A stretch of DNA of 64,000 bases from Donghicola tyrosinivorans (GCF_003003355.1 NZ_PVTQ01000011.1:62001-126000), one strand, 5' to 3'. Shown: positions 45,325-54,408, counted from the stretch's first letter. The notes: generated from the sequence alone by a model not told the origin. Program-made: numbers and translations.

Positions 45325-45485
45325 CTTCTTTATTGCCCAAATACTCAAATCCATGCCGTACAAGGTGAACCACATTTCGAGATAAATCGCGCCAACAACC
45401 ATAGGGTTCGATCAGTAGGCGATCGGCTATGAATGAGTATTTATGCAATAAAGAAGCAGCAGTTTCTTCTTGATCCAAATACTCA
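45325..45485. repeat. Inverted and direct copies of the dispersed repeat (copies 4-6)
   Basis: CTTCTTTATTGCCCAAATAC (45325-45344, continuing TCA) and the reverse complement of 45434-45456 match in 21 of 23 bases, making an inverted pair 86 bases apart. A third copy, TTTCTTCTTGATCCAAATAC, follows at 45463-45482. The rest of the gap 45317-45569 shows nothing else recognisable. Confidence 0.6.
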
Positions 45486-45569
45486 CAGTCCCGCCAGCAC
45501 CGCCGAGTGCTGCAAACAAATAAGGGCCGCCCCGAAAGGCAGCCCCTCTGTCAATCTTTGCGACGCAAA

Positions 45570-46415
45570 TCAGCTGTAGGCGACGGCGGTTTGCTCTTGC
45601 TCGCCCAGACCTTCGATGCGCACGGTCATCTTGTCACCGGGCTTGAGGAAGCGCTGGGGCTTCATGCCCATGCCCACACCCGAAGGCGTGCCGGTGGCGA
45701 TGATGTCGCCCGCCTGCAGCTGCATGAACTGGCTCATGTAGCTGATGATCTGGCGGACGGTGAAAATCATGTCGTCAGTGTTTGAATTCTGCACGGTCTC
45801 GCCGTTCAGATCCAGGCTCAGAGCCAGTGCTTGCGGGTTCGGCACCTCATCGGCGGTGACCAAATAGGGGCCGGTCGGGCCGAAGGTGGGGGCCGATTTG
45901 CCTTTGACCCACTGGCCGCCCTTTTCGATCTGGAACTCGCGCTCGGACATGTCGTTGATCACGCAGTAGCCCGCAACGTAGTCCAGCGCGTCGTCTTCGC
46001 TGACGTAGCTGGCGTCCTTGCCGATCACCACACCCAGTTCCACTTCCCAGTCCGATTTGACCGAGTTCTTGGGAATCACCACGTTGTCGAAGGGACCCGA
46101 CAGAGCGCTGGTGGCTTTGTTAAAGATAATCGGCTCTTTCGGCGGCTCGGCACCGGTTTCGGCGGCGTGCTTGGCGTAGTTCAGACCGATGCAGAAGAAA
46201 TTCGGCACCGACGCCACGCAAGAGCCGATCCGGCCGGGGTTTTCCACCACGGGAAGGCTATTCACATCAATCGCACGGATTGCGTCCAATGCGGCCAGCG
46301 ACACGCCCTGACCTGCGAAATCGGCCACTTTGCCGCTCAGGTCGCGCACGTTGCCGTCGCTGTCCAGAATGCCCGGCTTCTCCTCGCCAGCAGGGCCAAA
46401 ACGCAATAATTTCAT
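45570..46415 (-). CDS. Fumarylacetoacetate hydrolase family protein (2,4-diketo-3-deoxy sugar acid hydrolase-like)
   Basis: 281 residues from ATG at 46415, after AGGAGAGAGTG. The FAH fold is evident from FCIGLNYAKHAAETGAEPP, SDWEVELGVVIGKDASYVSE and the C-terminal TGTPSGVGMGMKP, with acidic metal ligands in EVELG. In L-fuconate-type pathways a relative splits 2,4-diketo-3-deoxy acids to pyruvate and a hydroxy acid; the SDR at 53672 would make such a substrate. Ten bases downstream of the GntR gene on the same strand, so co-transcribed with it. Acylpyruvase activity is an alternative. Confidence 0.85.
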   Translation of the reverse strand: MKLLRFGPAGEEKPGILDSDGNVRDLSGKVADFAGQGVSLAALDAIRAIDVNSLPVVENPGRIGSCVASVPNFFCIGLNYAKHAAETGAEPPKEPIIFNKATSALSGPFDNVVIPKNSVKSDWEVELGVVIGKDASYVSEDDALDYVAGYCVINDMSEREFQIEKGGQWVKGKSAPTFGPTGPYLVTADEVPNPQALALSLDLNGETVQNSNTDDMIFTVRQIISYMSQFMQLQAGDIIATGTPSGVGMGMKPQRFLKPGDKMTVRIEGLGEQEQTAVAYS

Positions 46416-46424
46416 CACTCTCTC

Positions 46425-47099
46425 CTATGATGTCCCCGAGACCATATTCGCCTCGGCTTCTTGTTCGATAACCTCGCGGATATCGTGTTCCAGATGGCCC
46501 AAATGGGCCTCGATGGCTTCCAGCGCCGCGACCCGGTCGCGGGCTTTCAGCGCGTCCAGAATCGCTCCGTGCTGCAGGACCACACGCGCGCGGTTGCGGC
46601 GGCGGCGGGCGGCTAGATAGCGGGCGCGCCAGAGGCGCTCAAGCAGGGTGCGGTGCATGTCGGCGATCACGTCATTGCCCGACGCCCGCGCGATGGCGGA
46701 ATGGAAGGACATGTCCACTTCGAACATATCCAGCGGGTCCGAGCCGTCGAAATTCAGATCCACGTATTCCTGAATCCGTTCCAGTTCCGCCAGATCTTCT
46801 TCGGTGGCGTTCTTGCAGGCCAGTTCTGCGGACAGTTTTTCCAGTGCCAGCAGAACCTCGACCTGATCGGAAATCTCTTTGATGCTGGGTTCGGCCACGA
46901 TCGGGCTGCGGGCGGGACGCAGAATCACCAGCCCCTCTTTGGCAAGAATTCTGATGGCCTCGCGCATAGGGGTCCGGCTGACGCCCATCTCTGCGGCGTT
47001 GTCCCGTTCTTTAATAGAAGAGCCCGGCGCCAACTTTCCGCGCAGAATGTCACGTCGCAGTTGCCGCGCAATCTGTTCGGCCAGTGTTTCTTCGATCAT
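46425..47099 (-). CDS. GntR-family regulator with FCD domain
   Basis: 224 residues. Winged helix (about 5-72): EQIARQLRRDILRGKLAPGS, GVSRTPMREAIRILAKEGL. The FCD effector domain (about 85-210) shows the metal-binding pattern DMFEVDMSFHSAIARASGN and a late His. Divergent from the TRAP operon; two TGGTATACCA palindromes lie in the gap. The same palindrome at 58026, 58051 and 62124 suggests it controls the whole sugar-acid region and itself. Confidence 0.9.
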   Translation of the reverse strand: MIEETLAEQIARQLRRDILRGKLAPGSSIKERDNAAEMGVSRTPMREAIRILAKEGLVILRPARSPIVAEPSIKEISDQVEVLLALEKLSAELACKNATEEDLAELERIQEYVDLNFDGSDPLDMFEVDMSFHSAIARASGNDVIADMHRTLLERLWRARYLAARRRRNRARVVLQHGAILDALKARDRVAALEAIEAHLGHLEHDIREVIEQEAEANMVSGTS

Positions 47100-47180
47100 T
47101 TCAGGCCAACTCCCCGTTATTAAACGCTTTTTACCCGAACCACAGGCCCATCGACAGCGCAGTTATCTATTTTTTCAAAT

Positions 47181-47192
47181 TTGGTATACCAA
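47181..47192. promoter_or_regulatory. GntR operator candidate 1 (TTGGTATACCAA)
   Basis: Perfect 12-base palindrome in the divergent gap between the GntR regulator and dctP. Same core TGGTATACCA as four other sites. Confidence 0.75.
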
Positions 47193-47236
47193 AAGTCGTT
47201 GATTGTCTGCAACGGTTTCGCTAGCGTCTTTTCAGG

Positions 47237-47248
47237 ATGGTATACCAT
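47237..47248. promoter_or_regulatory. GntR operator candidate 2 (ATGGTATACCAT)
   Basis: Perfect 12-base palindrome, 56 bases (centre to centre) from candidate 1, 80 bases before dctP. Confidence 0.75.
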
Positions 47249-47327
47249 TCGACCGCAGGGCCACACTCAAGCGTGGTTCTTAGGGATAAATCGGCGGCAG
47301 AGGAGGCCGCCATAGGGAGGATTACGA

Positions 47328-48344
47328 ATGAAACTCAGCAAGCTTCTTGCATCCGCAGCTCTGGCCGCCGTGGCCGCTGGTGCCGCATCGGCAGCAGACG
47401 TGACCCTGCGCATCCAGACGCACTACGCGACCGAGCATCCCTCGGGCAAACTGGCAGCTGGCTTTGTCGATGACATCCAGACCATGTCGGGCGGCGAGAT
47501 CGCGATCGAGATGTTCTACAGCTCGTCGGTTGTTGCGACCACCGAGACCTGGGATGCGGCTGTGAACGGCATTCTGGACTGTGACATGACCGGCGGCGCT
47601 TACCAGACCGGTAAGAACCCTGCGTTCCAGTTCGTTGGTGACATCATGGGTGGCTATGACACCCCCTGGCAGCAGATTTCGTGGCTGTATTACGGCGGCG
47701 GTTATGACGCGGCTCAGGCACTGTACAACGCAAACGGCATGCAGCTGATCGGCTGGTGGCTCTACGGTCAGGAATCCCTGTCGTCGTCCAAGCCCATCGC
47801 AGGCCCCGCAGATCTGAAGGGCTGGAAATTCCGTTCGCCCCCGGGCCTGGAGACCGAAATCTTCACCGAAATGGGCGCAACGCCCATCGTGATGGACTTC
47901 ACCGAGATCTTCACCGCGCTGGAAACCGGCATCATCGACGGTGCGGACGCTTCGGGCCTCTACAACAACGTTGGCCTGGGTCTGTATGACATCGTGAAGC
48001 ACGCCACCTACCCCGGCTTCCACTCGATGCCGTCGGACCACCTGGCATGTAACAAAGAAGTATGGGACGGCCTGAGCGAGAAGCACCGTCGCATCATCGA
48101 CACTGCGATGCAGAAACTGACCCTGCACACCGCTCTGTCGAACGAGAAGAAGAACGCCGAAGCAGCAGCTGAACTGGCCGCAAACGGTGTGACCCTGTAC
48201 AACTGGTCGGAAAAAGACCGCGCAGACTTCCGCGCGGCCGCCCAGAAAGCATGGGACGGTTGGGCAGCCAAGACCCCCGAGGCAGCGGCGCTGGTTGAAA
48301 GCCACCGCACCTACCTGGGTCAGCTTGGCCTGCTGGCAAAGTAA
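47328..48344 (+). CDS. dctP: TRAP transporter substrate-binding protein DctP
   Basis: 338-residue periplasmic receptor. Signal peptide MKLSKLLASAALAAVAAGAA to SAAD. The family segment LKGWKFRSPPGLETEIFTEM carries the conserved Arg that binds the carboxylate of the ligand, followed by VMDFTEIFTALETGIIDGAD. Start after ATAGGGAGGATTACGA. Heads the dctP-dctQ-dctM operon; a terminator-like hairpin after the stop should raise its level over the membrane parts. Ligand likely a sugar acid, given the downstream genes. Confidence 0.92.
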   Translation: MKLSKLLASAALAAVAAGAASAADVTLRIQTHYATEHPSGKLAAGFVDDIQTMSGGEIAIEMFYSSSVVATTETWDAAVNGILDCDMTGGAYQTGKNPAFQFVGDIMGGYDTPWQQISWLYYGGGYDAAQALYNANGMQLIGWWLYGQESLSSSKPIAGPADLKGWKFRSPPGLETEIFTEMGATPIVMDFTEIFTALETGIIDGADASGLYNNVGLGLYDIVKHATYPGFHSMPSDHLACNKEVWDGLSEKHRRIIDTAMQKLTLHTALSNEKKNAEAAAELAANGVTLYNWSEKDRADFRAAAQKAWDGWAAKTPEAAALVESHRTYLGQLGLLAK

Positions 48345-48383
48345 TCCGGTCTTAATACAAGACCTTACAGCCTGAACCCCTTC

Positions 48384-48413
48384 GGCGGGCCAGTCGCCCT
48401 GGCCCGCCTTTTC
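48384..48413 (+). terminator. Attenuating terminator between dctP and dctQ
   Basis: GGCGGGCCAG (48384-48393) pairs perfectly with CTGGCCCGCC (48399-48408), followed by TTTTCTC. Placed inside the operon, it probably lets part of the transcripts end after the abundant binding protein. Confidence 0.75.
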
Positions 48414-48460
48414 TCACCCGGACATATGCGTCGGGTGACAGGCCGGGAGATTTTTTCATC

Positions 48461-49267
48461 ATGGTTACCGAAAGCGTTTGGCTAGGGTCCCTCAGAGGAC
48501 CGGTCAAAAAGGGCATGATCGGCTTTACTGCTCTGACACTTCTGCTGTTCGTTGGCATCCTAGCCATGAACGCGGTGTCTGCCGAACCCATCACGATGTT
48601 TGACATGATCCGACCCAAGGGCAAGCCCATGGTCCAGATCTTCCTTGCATCGATGTCACTTGCACTTCTGTTTGGTTCTCTCTTCCTGTCCGATACCGTC
48701 GGCGCGATCGAGGACAAGCCCAGTGGTTTCTTCGACTACCTCAGCCTTGTGACCTCGCGTCTGGCGATGATCTCGATCGCCTTCGTTGTGATCGTCATGT
48801 TCTACGAGGTGGTCGCCCGCTACGCGTTCAACGCCCCGACCCTCTGGGCGAACGAACTGTCTCTGTGGATCGCGTCTTTCATCTTCCTGCTGGCCGGCCA
48901 ATACGCCATGCAGCAGCGCAGCCACATCCGTATCTATGTCATCTATGACATGTTCCCCCGCTGGATGCAGAAAGTGGCGGATGTGATCTCGGTCTCGCTG
49001 ATCGTCATCTTCACCTTCACGCTGGTCTGGGGCGGCTACAATGACGCCATGACCCGTATGCTGCGTCTGGAAGGCTTTGGCACCGCATGGGATCCGCCGA
49101 TCCCCGGCACCGTCAAACCCGCAATTCTTTTCATTATCGTTCTGGTGACCATTCAGGCCGTCTCGAACCTGATCGCCGACTGGAACAAAGCACCCGAGCA
49201 CCACGCCCATGACGATATCGACGAAACCGAGATCGAAATGCTGCGCCGTACTCTGGAGGACAAGTAA
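48461..49267 (+). CDS. dctQ: TRAP transporter small permease DctQ (long form)
   Basis: 268 residues. The C-terminal 170 residues are a standard four-helix DctQ (YEVVARYAFNAPTLWANELS, FLLAGQYAMQQRSHIRIYVI). About 85 extra N-terminal residues contain two more hydrophobic helices (MIGFTALTLLLFVGILAMN; IFLASMSLALLFGSLFL), making it longer than the usual 160-200 residues. ATG at 48461 is the first in frame. Three bases separate it from dctM. Confidence 0.88.
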   Translation: MVTESVWLGSLRGPVKKGMIGFTALTLLLFVGILAMNAVSAEPITMFDMIRPKGKPMVQIFLASMSLALLFGSLFLSDTVGAIEDKPSGFFDYLSLVTSRLAMISIAFVVIVMFYEVVARYAFNAPTLWANELSLWIASFIFLLAGQYAMQQRSHIRIYVIYDMFPRWMQKVADVISVSLIVIFTFTLVWGGYNDAMTRMLRLEGFGTAWDPPIPGTVKPAILFIIVLVTIQAVSNLIADWNKAPEHHAHDDIDETEIEMLRRTLEDK

Positions 49268-49269
49268 TT

Positions 49270-50865
49270 ATGGTTGATATCGGAACCCTCAGCCTCATCC
49301 TGCTACTCGGGATGTTCGCGCTGCTGGCGATCGGGATGCCCCTTGGCTTTGCCTCGGCCTTCCTTGCGGTCGTCACGCTGGTCCTCAAGTTCGACGTCGA
49401 CATCCTGTTCAAGACCTTCGGCAAGGGACCGTTCTCGGTTCTGGGACAGGCGGTCTACCGCCAGATGACGAACTACGTACTGATCTCGGTGCCACTGTTC
49501 ATCTTTATGGCCGCTCTACTTGAGAGGTCAGGCATCGCTCGGGACATGTACAGCTCGCTGAACACATGGCTTTCGCGCACCCGTGGGGGTATCGCTCTGG
49601 TGACCTCGCTGATGGCGGTGATCATGGCGGCCATGTCCGGCATCATCGGCGGCGAAGTGGTTCTTCTGGGCCTCATCGCCCTGCCCCAGATGCTGCGTCT
49701 TGGCTATAACCAGAACCTCGCAATCGGCACCATCTGTGCGTCGGGCTCGCTGGGTACCATGATCCCCCCGTCGATCGTTCTGATCTTCTACGGTCTGGTG
49801 ACCGAGACCTCGATCAAGGCCCTGTTCACCGCGTCGTTCCTGCCCGGTTTCATGCTGGCGTCGTTCTTCATGGTCTACATCCTTGTACGTACCCAGATGA
49901 ACCCCGACATGGCACCCCTGCCCGCCGAAGATCCTTCTGCCCCCAAAGGCGGTGAAAAGGGTCTGATGTTCCTGGGCTTCCTTGGCCGTCTGTCGATCTG
50001 GATCATCGGTGCCCTGATCCTGCGCAACCTGTTCTTCACCGTCACCGGCATGAACGAAGTTGTCGAAGGCGTTGATCCGATCCTGCTTGGGATGGTCTCT
50101 GACCTGCCCTATCTGGCAGGTGCCCTGATCCTGTCGCTGGCGGTTGTCTTTGTCATCGTCGGCAAGGCGCGCACCAACGAAGGTTGGGAAATGGGCAAAG
50201 GTCTGGTCGCTCCCATCGTGGTGATCGGCGTTGTGCTTGGCTCGATCTACGGCGGTATCACCGGCATCACCGAAGCCGCTGGTATGGGTGTGGTTGCGGT
50301 CTTCGTGATCAGCGTCCTGCGCCGCGAGATGACCTTTGACATCGTCTGGGACAGCCTCATGCGTACGCTGAAGTCGACCGGCACCATCATCTGGGTGACC
50401 ATCGGCGCTGCCGCTCTGGCTGCTGCATATACTCTGGCCGGTGGTCCGACCTATGTGGCGAACCTGATCGTGGGTTCGGACCTGCCGACCATGGGCGTGA
50501 TCTTTGTGATGATGTTCATCTTCCTGATCATGGGCATGTTCATGGACTGGGTTGGTATCGTGCTGCTGATCATGCCGGTGTTCCTGCCCATCGTACTGCG
50601 CCTGCCCGTGGACGAGATCGGGTATCTGGGTCACCTTCAGCCCCAGCACGTCGCAGTCTGGTTCGGTGTGGTCTTCTGTATGAACATGCAGGTCAGCTTC
50701 CTGTCGCCGCCCTTCGGCCCCGCAGCCTTCTACCTGAAGTCCGTGGCTCCGGCACACATCAGCCTGACCGACATCTTCCGTGGGTTCCTGCCGTTCATCG
50801 CGATCCAGCTGCTGGCCCTCTCGGTCCTGCTGATCTGGCCGCCGATTGTGACGCTGTTCCTCTAA
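49270..50865 (+). CDS. dctM: TRAP transporter large permease DctM
   Basis: 531-residue multi-helix membrane subunit that couples sodium flow to substrate import. GIAFGIPLGF-like LLAIGMPLGFASAF at the N-terminus, MAAMSGIIGGEVVLLGLIAL and SGSLGTMIPPSIVLIFYGLV are DctM hallmarks. Completes the transporter. Followed by two hairpins and a 235-base gap before the dehydratase gene. Confidence 0.93.
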   Translation: MVDIGTLSLILLLGMFALLAIGMPLGFASAFLAVVTLVLKFDVDILFKTFGKGPFSVLGQAVYRQMTNYVLISVPLFIFMAALLERSGIARDMYSSLNTWLSRTRGGIALVTSLMAVIMAAMSGIIGGEVVLLGLIALPQMLRLGYNQNLAIGTICASGSLGTMIPPSIVLIFYGLVTETSIKALFTASFLPGFMLASFFMVYILVRTQMNPDMAPLPAEDPSAPKGGEKGLMFLGFLGRLSIWIIGALILRNLFFTVTGMNEVVEGVDPILLGMVSDLPYLAGALILSLAVVFVIVGKARTNEGWEMGKGLVAPIVVIGVVLGSIYGGITGITEAAGMGVVAVFVISVLRREMTFDIVWDSLMRTLKSTGTIIWVTIGAAALAAAYTLAGGPTYVANLIVGSDLPTMGVIFVMMFIFLIMGMFMDWVGIVLLIMPVFLPIVLRLPVDEIGYLGHLQPQHVAVWFGVVFCMNMQVSFLSPPFGPAAFYLKSVAPAHISLTDIFRGFLPFIAIQLLALSVLLIWPPIVTLFL

Positions 50866-50880
50866 CGGACCTCTGACAAA

Positions 50881-50941
50881 GGGGCGGCGCGGTAACCCGC
50901 GCTGCCCCGCCTCCACGACCGACCGGCAGCGGTTCTGCCGG
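50881..50941 (+). other. Two consecutive hairpins after dctM
   Basis: GGGGCGGCGCGG (50881-50892) pairs with CCGCGCTGCCCC (50897-50908) with one mismatch; CCGGCAG (50923-50929) pairs with CTGCCGG (50935-50941). No T-run follows, so they may stabilise mRNA ends rather than terminate. The rest of 50866-51100 shows nothing else. Confidence 0.5.
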
Positions 50942-51100
50942 ACCCATTTCCGCCCCGTCCGATGCCTTTTACGGCGATCCGGGGCACCGGCCCGAAACAG
51001 GCCAACGTACATACCTTTGCCATACGTCTGCCAGACGCGAACCAGACCCTGATTTTTCGACCGTTTGCGCCTCCCAGACTCCCGCGATTTGGAGACCGCC

Positions 51101-52591
51101 ATGAAGACCGTCCGCCTCTCGGAAGCAGACAATGTCGTCACCGCCAAAGCCCCTCTGGAAGTGGGTCAGGAAGGTGCCATCCAGCCCATTCCCCGCGGCC
51201 ACAAGATGGCCACGCAGGACATCGCCAAAGGCGCGCCGGTCCTGAAATACGCGCAGCTGATCGGCTACGCCGCCGAGGACATCGCCAAGGGCAGCCACGT
51301 CCACACCCATAACCTTGAGTTCCGCAATGTGGACATGGCCTATGAGTTCGGAACCAACCTGCGCCCCGTGGAACCGTCTGAAAAGATTGATACTTTCATG
51401 GGCTACCGCCGCGCAACGGGACGCGTGGGCACACGGAACTACATCGCGGTTCTGACCTCGGTGAACTGCTCGGCCACGGCGGCGCGGATGATCGCGCAGC
51501 ACTTTACCGACGACAAACTGGCCGCCTATCCCAACGTAGACGGCGTGGTCGCCTTTGTCCACGGCACCGGCTGCGCTATGGGCGGCGACGGTACGGGGTT
51601 TGAGCTCTTGCAGCGCACCCTTTGGGGCTACGCCCGCAACCCCAACGTGGGCGGCGTTCTGATGGCAGGTCTGGGCTGCGAGATGATGCAGATCGACTGG
51701 CTGATCGAGGCCTACGGCCTCACCCCCGGTCCCCTCTTCCAAACCATGAATATTCAAGACGTTGGCGGCCTGCGCCGCACCGTGGAACTGGGTATTCAGA
51801 AGATCACCGCCATGCTGCCAGAGGTCAACAAAGCCACCCGCCAGGAATGCCCCGCGTCCGAGCTGATGGTGGCCCTGCAATGCGGCGGATCGGACGCTTG
51901 GTCCGGCATCACCGCCAACCCCGCCGTCGGTTACGCCTGTGATCTGCTGGTCGCCCAAGGCGGCACCGGCGTTCTTGCTGAAACTCCTGAAATCTATGGG
52001 GCAGAACACCTGCTGACCGCCCGCGCCGCCAACCGCCAGATCGGCGACAAGCTGATCGACCTGATCCACTGGTGGGAAGGCTACACTGAACGCAACGGCG
52101 GCAGCATGGACAACAACCCCAGCCCCGGCAACAAAAAGGGCGGACTGACCACCATCCTTGAGAAATCCTTGGGCGCGGCAGCCAAAGGCGGCACCACCCC
52201 GCTGAATGGCGTCTACAAATACGCAGAACCCGTGACCGCCAAGGGCTTCACCTTTATGGACAGCCCCGGCTACGATCCCGCCTCGGTCACCGGCCAGATC
52301 GCAAGTGGTTGTAATCTTGTGTGTTTCACCACCGGACGCGGCTCGGCCTTCGGGGCGAAGCCTAGCCCTTCCATGAAGGTCGCCACCAACACCGAGATGT
52401 ACAGCCGTCTGCACGAAGACATGGACATTAACGCCGGCACCATTATCAGCGACGGCACGACCGTCGAACAGGTCGGCCGCGAGATTTATGAGATGTGGCT
52501 GCGCATGGCATCGGGCGAGCAGTCGAAATCCGAGGCTCAGGGCCTTGGTGATTACGAATTCGTCCCCTGGCAAGTCGGAGCCGTGATGTGA
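51101..52591 (+). CDS. UxaA-family sugar-acid dehydratase (altronate dehydratase-like)
   Basis: 496 residues from ATG at 51101, after GGAGACCGCC. An N-terminal SAF-like domain (1-90; HKMATQDIAKGAPVLKYAQLIG, HVHTHNLE) is followed by the UxaA/GarD catalytic domain with conserved Cys in SVNCSATAA, GCAMGGDG and GLGCEMMQID. Eliminates water from an aldonate or aldarate to a 2-keto-3-deoxy acid. Substrate could be altronate, galactarate or a related acid. Stop overlaps the GTG of the next gene, and it is probably fed by the TRAP transporter upstream. Confidence 0.88.
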   Translation: MKTVRLSEADNVVTAKAPLEVGQEGAIQPIPRGHKMATQDIAKGAPVLKYAQLIGYAAEDIAKGSHVHTHNLEFRNVDMAYEFGTNLRPVEPSEKIDTFMGYRRATGRVGTRNYIAVLTSVNCSATAARMIAQHFTDDKLAAYPNVDGVVAFVHGTGCAMGGDGTGFELLQRTLWGYARNPNVGGVLMAGLGCEMMQIDWLIEAYGLTPGPLFQTMNIQDVGGLRRTVELGIQKITAMLPEVNKATRQECPASELMVALQCGGSDAWSGITANPAVGYACDLLVAQGGTGVLAETPEIYGAEHLLTARAANRQIGDKLIDLIHWWEGYTERNGGSMDNNPSPGNKKGGLTTILEKSLGAAAKGGTTPLNGVYKYAEPVTAKGFTFMDSPGYDPASVTGQIASGCNLVCFTTGRGSAFGAKPSPSMKVATNTEMYSRLHEDMDINAGTIISDGTTVEQVGREIYEMWLRMASGEQSKSEAQGLGDYEFVPWQVGAVM

Positions 52592-53646
52592 CGGCACAGC
52601 TTCCTCTTTGCGTGATCGGCGGCGGTTCCATCGGGATGCGCCATGTGGAGGTCGCCACCAAGTCCGAGCAAATCGCGCTGACTTGCGTGGTCGAACCCCA
52701 CGCCCCCCGCCGTGCAGAGTTGCAGCAAATGGGCCTGAATGCGGTGGCCAGCATCGACGATGCACCAAGTGAAACCTGCGCGGCGATCTCGGCCACGCCC
52801 ACCCAATTGCACCACGAAAGCGGCCTGCAGATCCTTGGCAAAGGTTGGGCGGGGATCATTGAAAAGCCCCTGACCGGCACTGTGGGCGAAAGCGATGCCC
52901 TGATCGCCGCGGCGGGCGATGCGCCCCTCTTTTGCGGCCACCATCGCCGCTGCCACCCGTTCAGCGTCGCCGTTCGTCAGGAACTGGCGCAGATCGGGGA
53001 TATCGTCGCCGTGCAGGGCCTGTGGTCCCTGCGCAAGCACAACACCTATTACGACACGCCGTGGCGCTGCCAACCGGGTGCAGGCGTGATGATGACCAAC
53101 CTCAGCCACGAATTGGACCTCATCCGCTTTATGGTCAGCGAGATTGCCAGTGTGCAGGCCATGGTCTCGAACGCGCAGCGCGGCTTGGCGGTCGAGGATA
53201 CCGCCGCCATCAACCTGCGCTTTGCCAGCGGCGCTTTGGGCCAGTTCCTGATGTCGGACGCGGGCGCCTCACCTTGGGCGTTTGAGGGCGCGACAGGTGA
53301 AAACCCCGCCATCGCCGCCTCGGGCGAGGATTATGTGCGCATCATCGGCACCGAAGGCGCGGTTGCCTTCCCGTCCCTGACCCGCTGGGGTCGCAGCGAC
53401 TCCGGTGAAATCGAATGGTCCAAGCCCCTGCGCCGCCATGAGGGCCAGAGCTTTGCCAAGATCGATCCGCTTCTGGCGCAGATCGAACGCTTTGCCGCCG
53501 CGGTGAACGGGGTATCAGATGACGTGCTGTGCACCCTGCAAGACGGGCGGGCAGCACTGGAAATGACATTGGCCGCCAAGCTTTCCGGCGCAACGGGACA
53601 GCCCGTCGCCGCAGGCGAAGTGCCACAAGATTACACGGGCGCATAA
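52588..53646 (+). CDS. Gfo/Idh/MocA family oxidoreductase
   Basis: 352 residues, start GTG at 52588 overlapping the dehydratase stop. N-terminal Rossmann fold VIGGGSIGMRHVEVA, the EKP motif IIEKPLTG and a C-terminal substrate domain. NAD(P)-dependent oxidation or reduction of a sugar or sugar acid; exact substrate unknown. Coupled translation with the dehydratase suggests consecutive steps or a side entry to the same route. Confidence 0.88.
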   Translation: MTAQLPLCVIGGGSIGMRHVEVATKSEQIALTCVVEPHAPRRAELQQMGLNAVASIDDAPSETCAAISATPTQLHHESGLQILGKGWAGIIEKPLTGTVGESDALIAAAGDAPLFCGHHRRCHPFSVAVRQELAQIGDIVAVQGLWSLRKHNTYYDTPWRCQPGAGVMMTNLSHELDLIRFMVSEIASVQAMVSNAQRGLAVEDTAAINLRFASGALGQFLMSDAGASPWAFEGATGENPAIAASGEDYVRIIGTEGAVAFPSLTRWGRSDSGEIEWSKPLRRHEGQSFAKIDPLLAQIERFAAAVNGVSDDVLCTLQDGRAALEMTLAAKLSGATGQPVAAGEVPQDYTGA

Positions 53647-53671
53647 CGCGCCAAAAGACGGAGATAACACC

Positions 53672-54397
53672 ATGCGTTTGCAGGGAAAAAAGGCATTCAT
53701 CACCGCAGCAGGCCAAGGCATCGGCCGCGCCATTGCCGAACACTACGCCCGCGAAGGGGCCATCGTCACCGCCACCGATCTGAAGGCAGACTTGCTGGAC
53801 GGTCTGGATGTGGCCAAGACCATGGCGCTGGACGTGACCGACAAGGCCGCGCTGACCGCCGCCATCGAAGAGGCCGCGCCCGATATTCTGGTGAACTGCG
53901 CAGGCTTCGTTCACGGTGGCACCATTCTGGAAGCCAAAGATGACGAGTTCGACTTTGCCTTCAACCTGAACGTCCGCGCCCAGTTCCACACCATGCAGGC
54001 CGCCCTGCCCGGCATGATCGCCCGTGGTGGCGGGGCCATCGTGAATATCGCCTCGGTCGCCAGCAGCATCATCGCCGCGCCGAACCGCTGCATCTACGGG
54101 GCATCGAAAGCGGCTGTTATCGGCCTGACAAAATCGGTCGCGGTGGACTTCGTCAAACAAGGCATCCGCTGTAACTGCATCTGCCCCGGCACCGTAGACA
54201 GCCCTTCGCTGCACGACCGCCTGCGTGCGATGGGTGACTATGAAGAGGCCCGCAAAGCCTTTGAGGCCCGCCAGCCCATGGGTCGCATTGGCACCGCCGA
54301 TGAAATCGCCCATCTGGCGGTTTACCTTGGCTCGGACGAAAGCGCCTTTACCACCGGCCAAGCCCACATCATCGACGGCGGATGGGCCGCCGCCTAA
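53672..54397 (+). CDS. SDR oxidoreductase, 2-keto-3-deoxy-L-fuconate dehydrogenase/DHRS6-like
   Basis: 241 residues, after CGGAGATAACACC. NAD-binding TAAGQGIGRAIAEHYAREGA, NCAGFVHGGTIL, and YGASKAAVIGLTKSVAVDF with the Tyr/Lys pair. RCNCICPGTVDSPSLHDR closely follows the DHRS6/2-keto-3-deoxy-L-fuconate dehydrogenase group. Such an enzyme oxidises a 2-keto-3-deoxy acid to a 2,4-diketo acid, the substrate type of the FAH hydrolase at 45570. 3-hydroxybutyrate dehydrogenase is an alternative. Confidence 0.87.
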   Translation: MRLQGKKAFITAAGQGIGRAIAEHYAREGAIVTATDLKADLLDGLDVAKTMALDVTDKAALTAAIEEAAPDILVNCAGFVHGGTILEAKDDEFDFAFNLNVRAQFHTMQAALPGMIARGGGAIVNIASVASSIIAAPNRCIYGASKAAVIGLTKSVAVDFVKQGIRCNCICPGTVDSPSLHDRLRAMGDYEEARKAFEARQPMGRIGTADEIAHLAVYLGSDESAFTTGQAHIIDGGWAAA

Positions 54398-54408
54398 AAG
54401 GAGGCCCG

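Noticed and set aside
45404-45413. GGGTTCGATC resembling a tRNA T-arm
   Set aside because: No matching acceptor stem, anticodon arm or CCA end around it.
45325-45456. Inverted repeat considered as IS terminal repeats or attachment sites
   Set aside because: The 86 bases between the arms hold no gene, and similar sequences occur in other gaps, so a dispersed repeat explains it better.
49528-52768. Long antisense frames (539 and 599 residues) opposite dctM and the UxaA-like gene
   Set aside because: Products of high-GC codon bias on the opposite strand; His/Gln/Asp- or Gly-rich with no recognisable domain.
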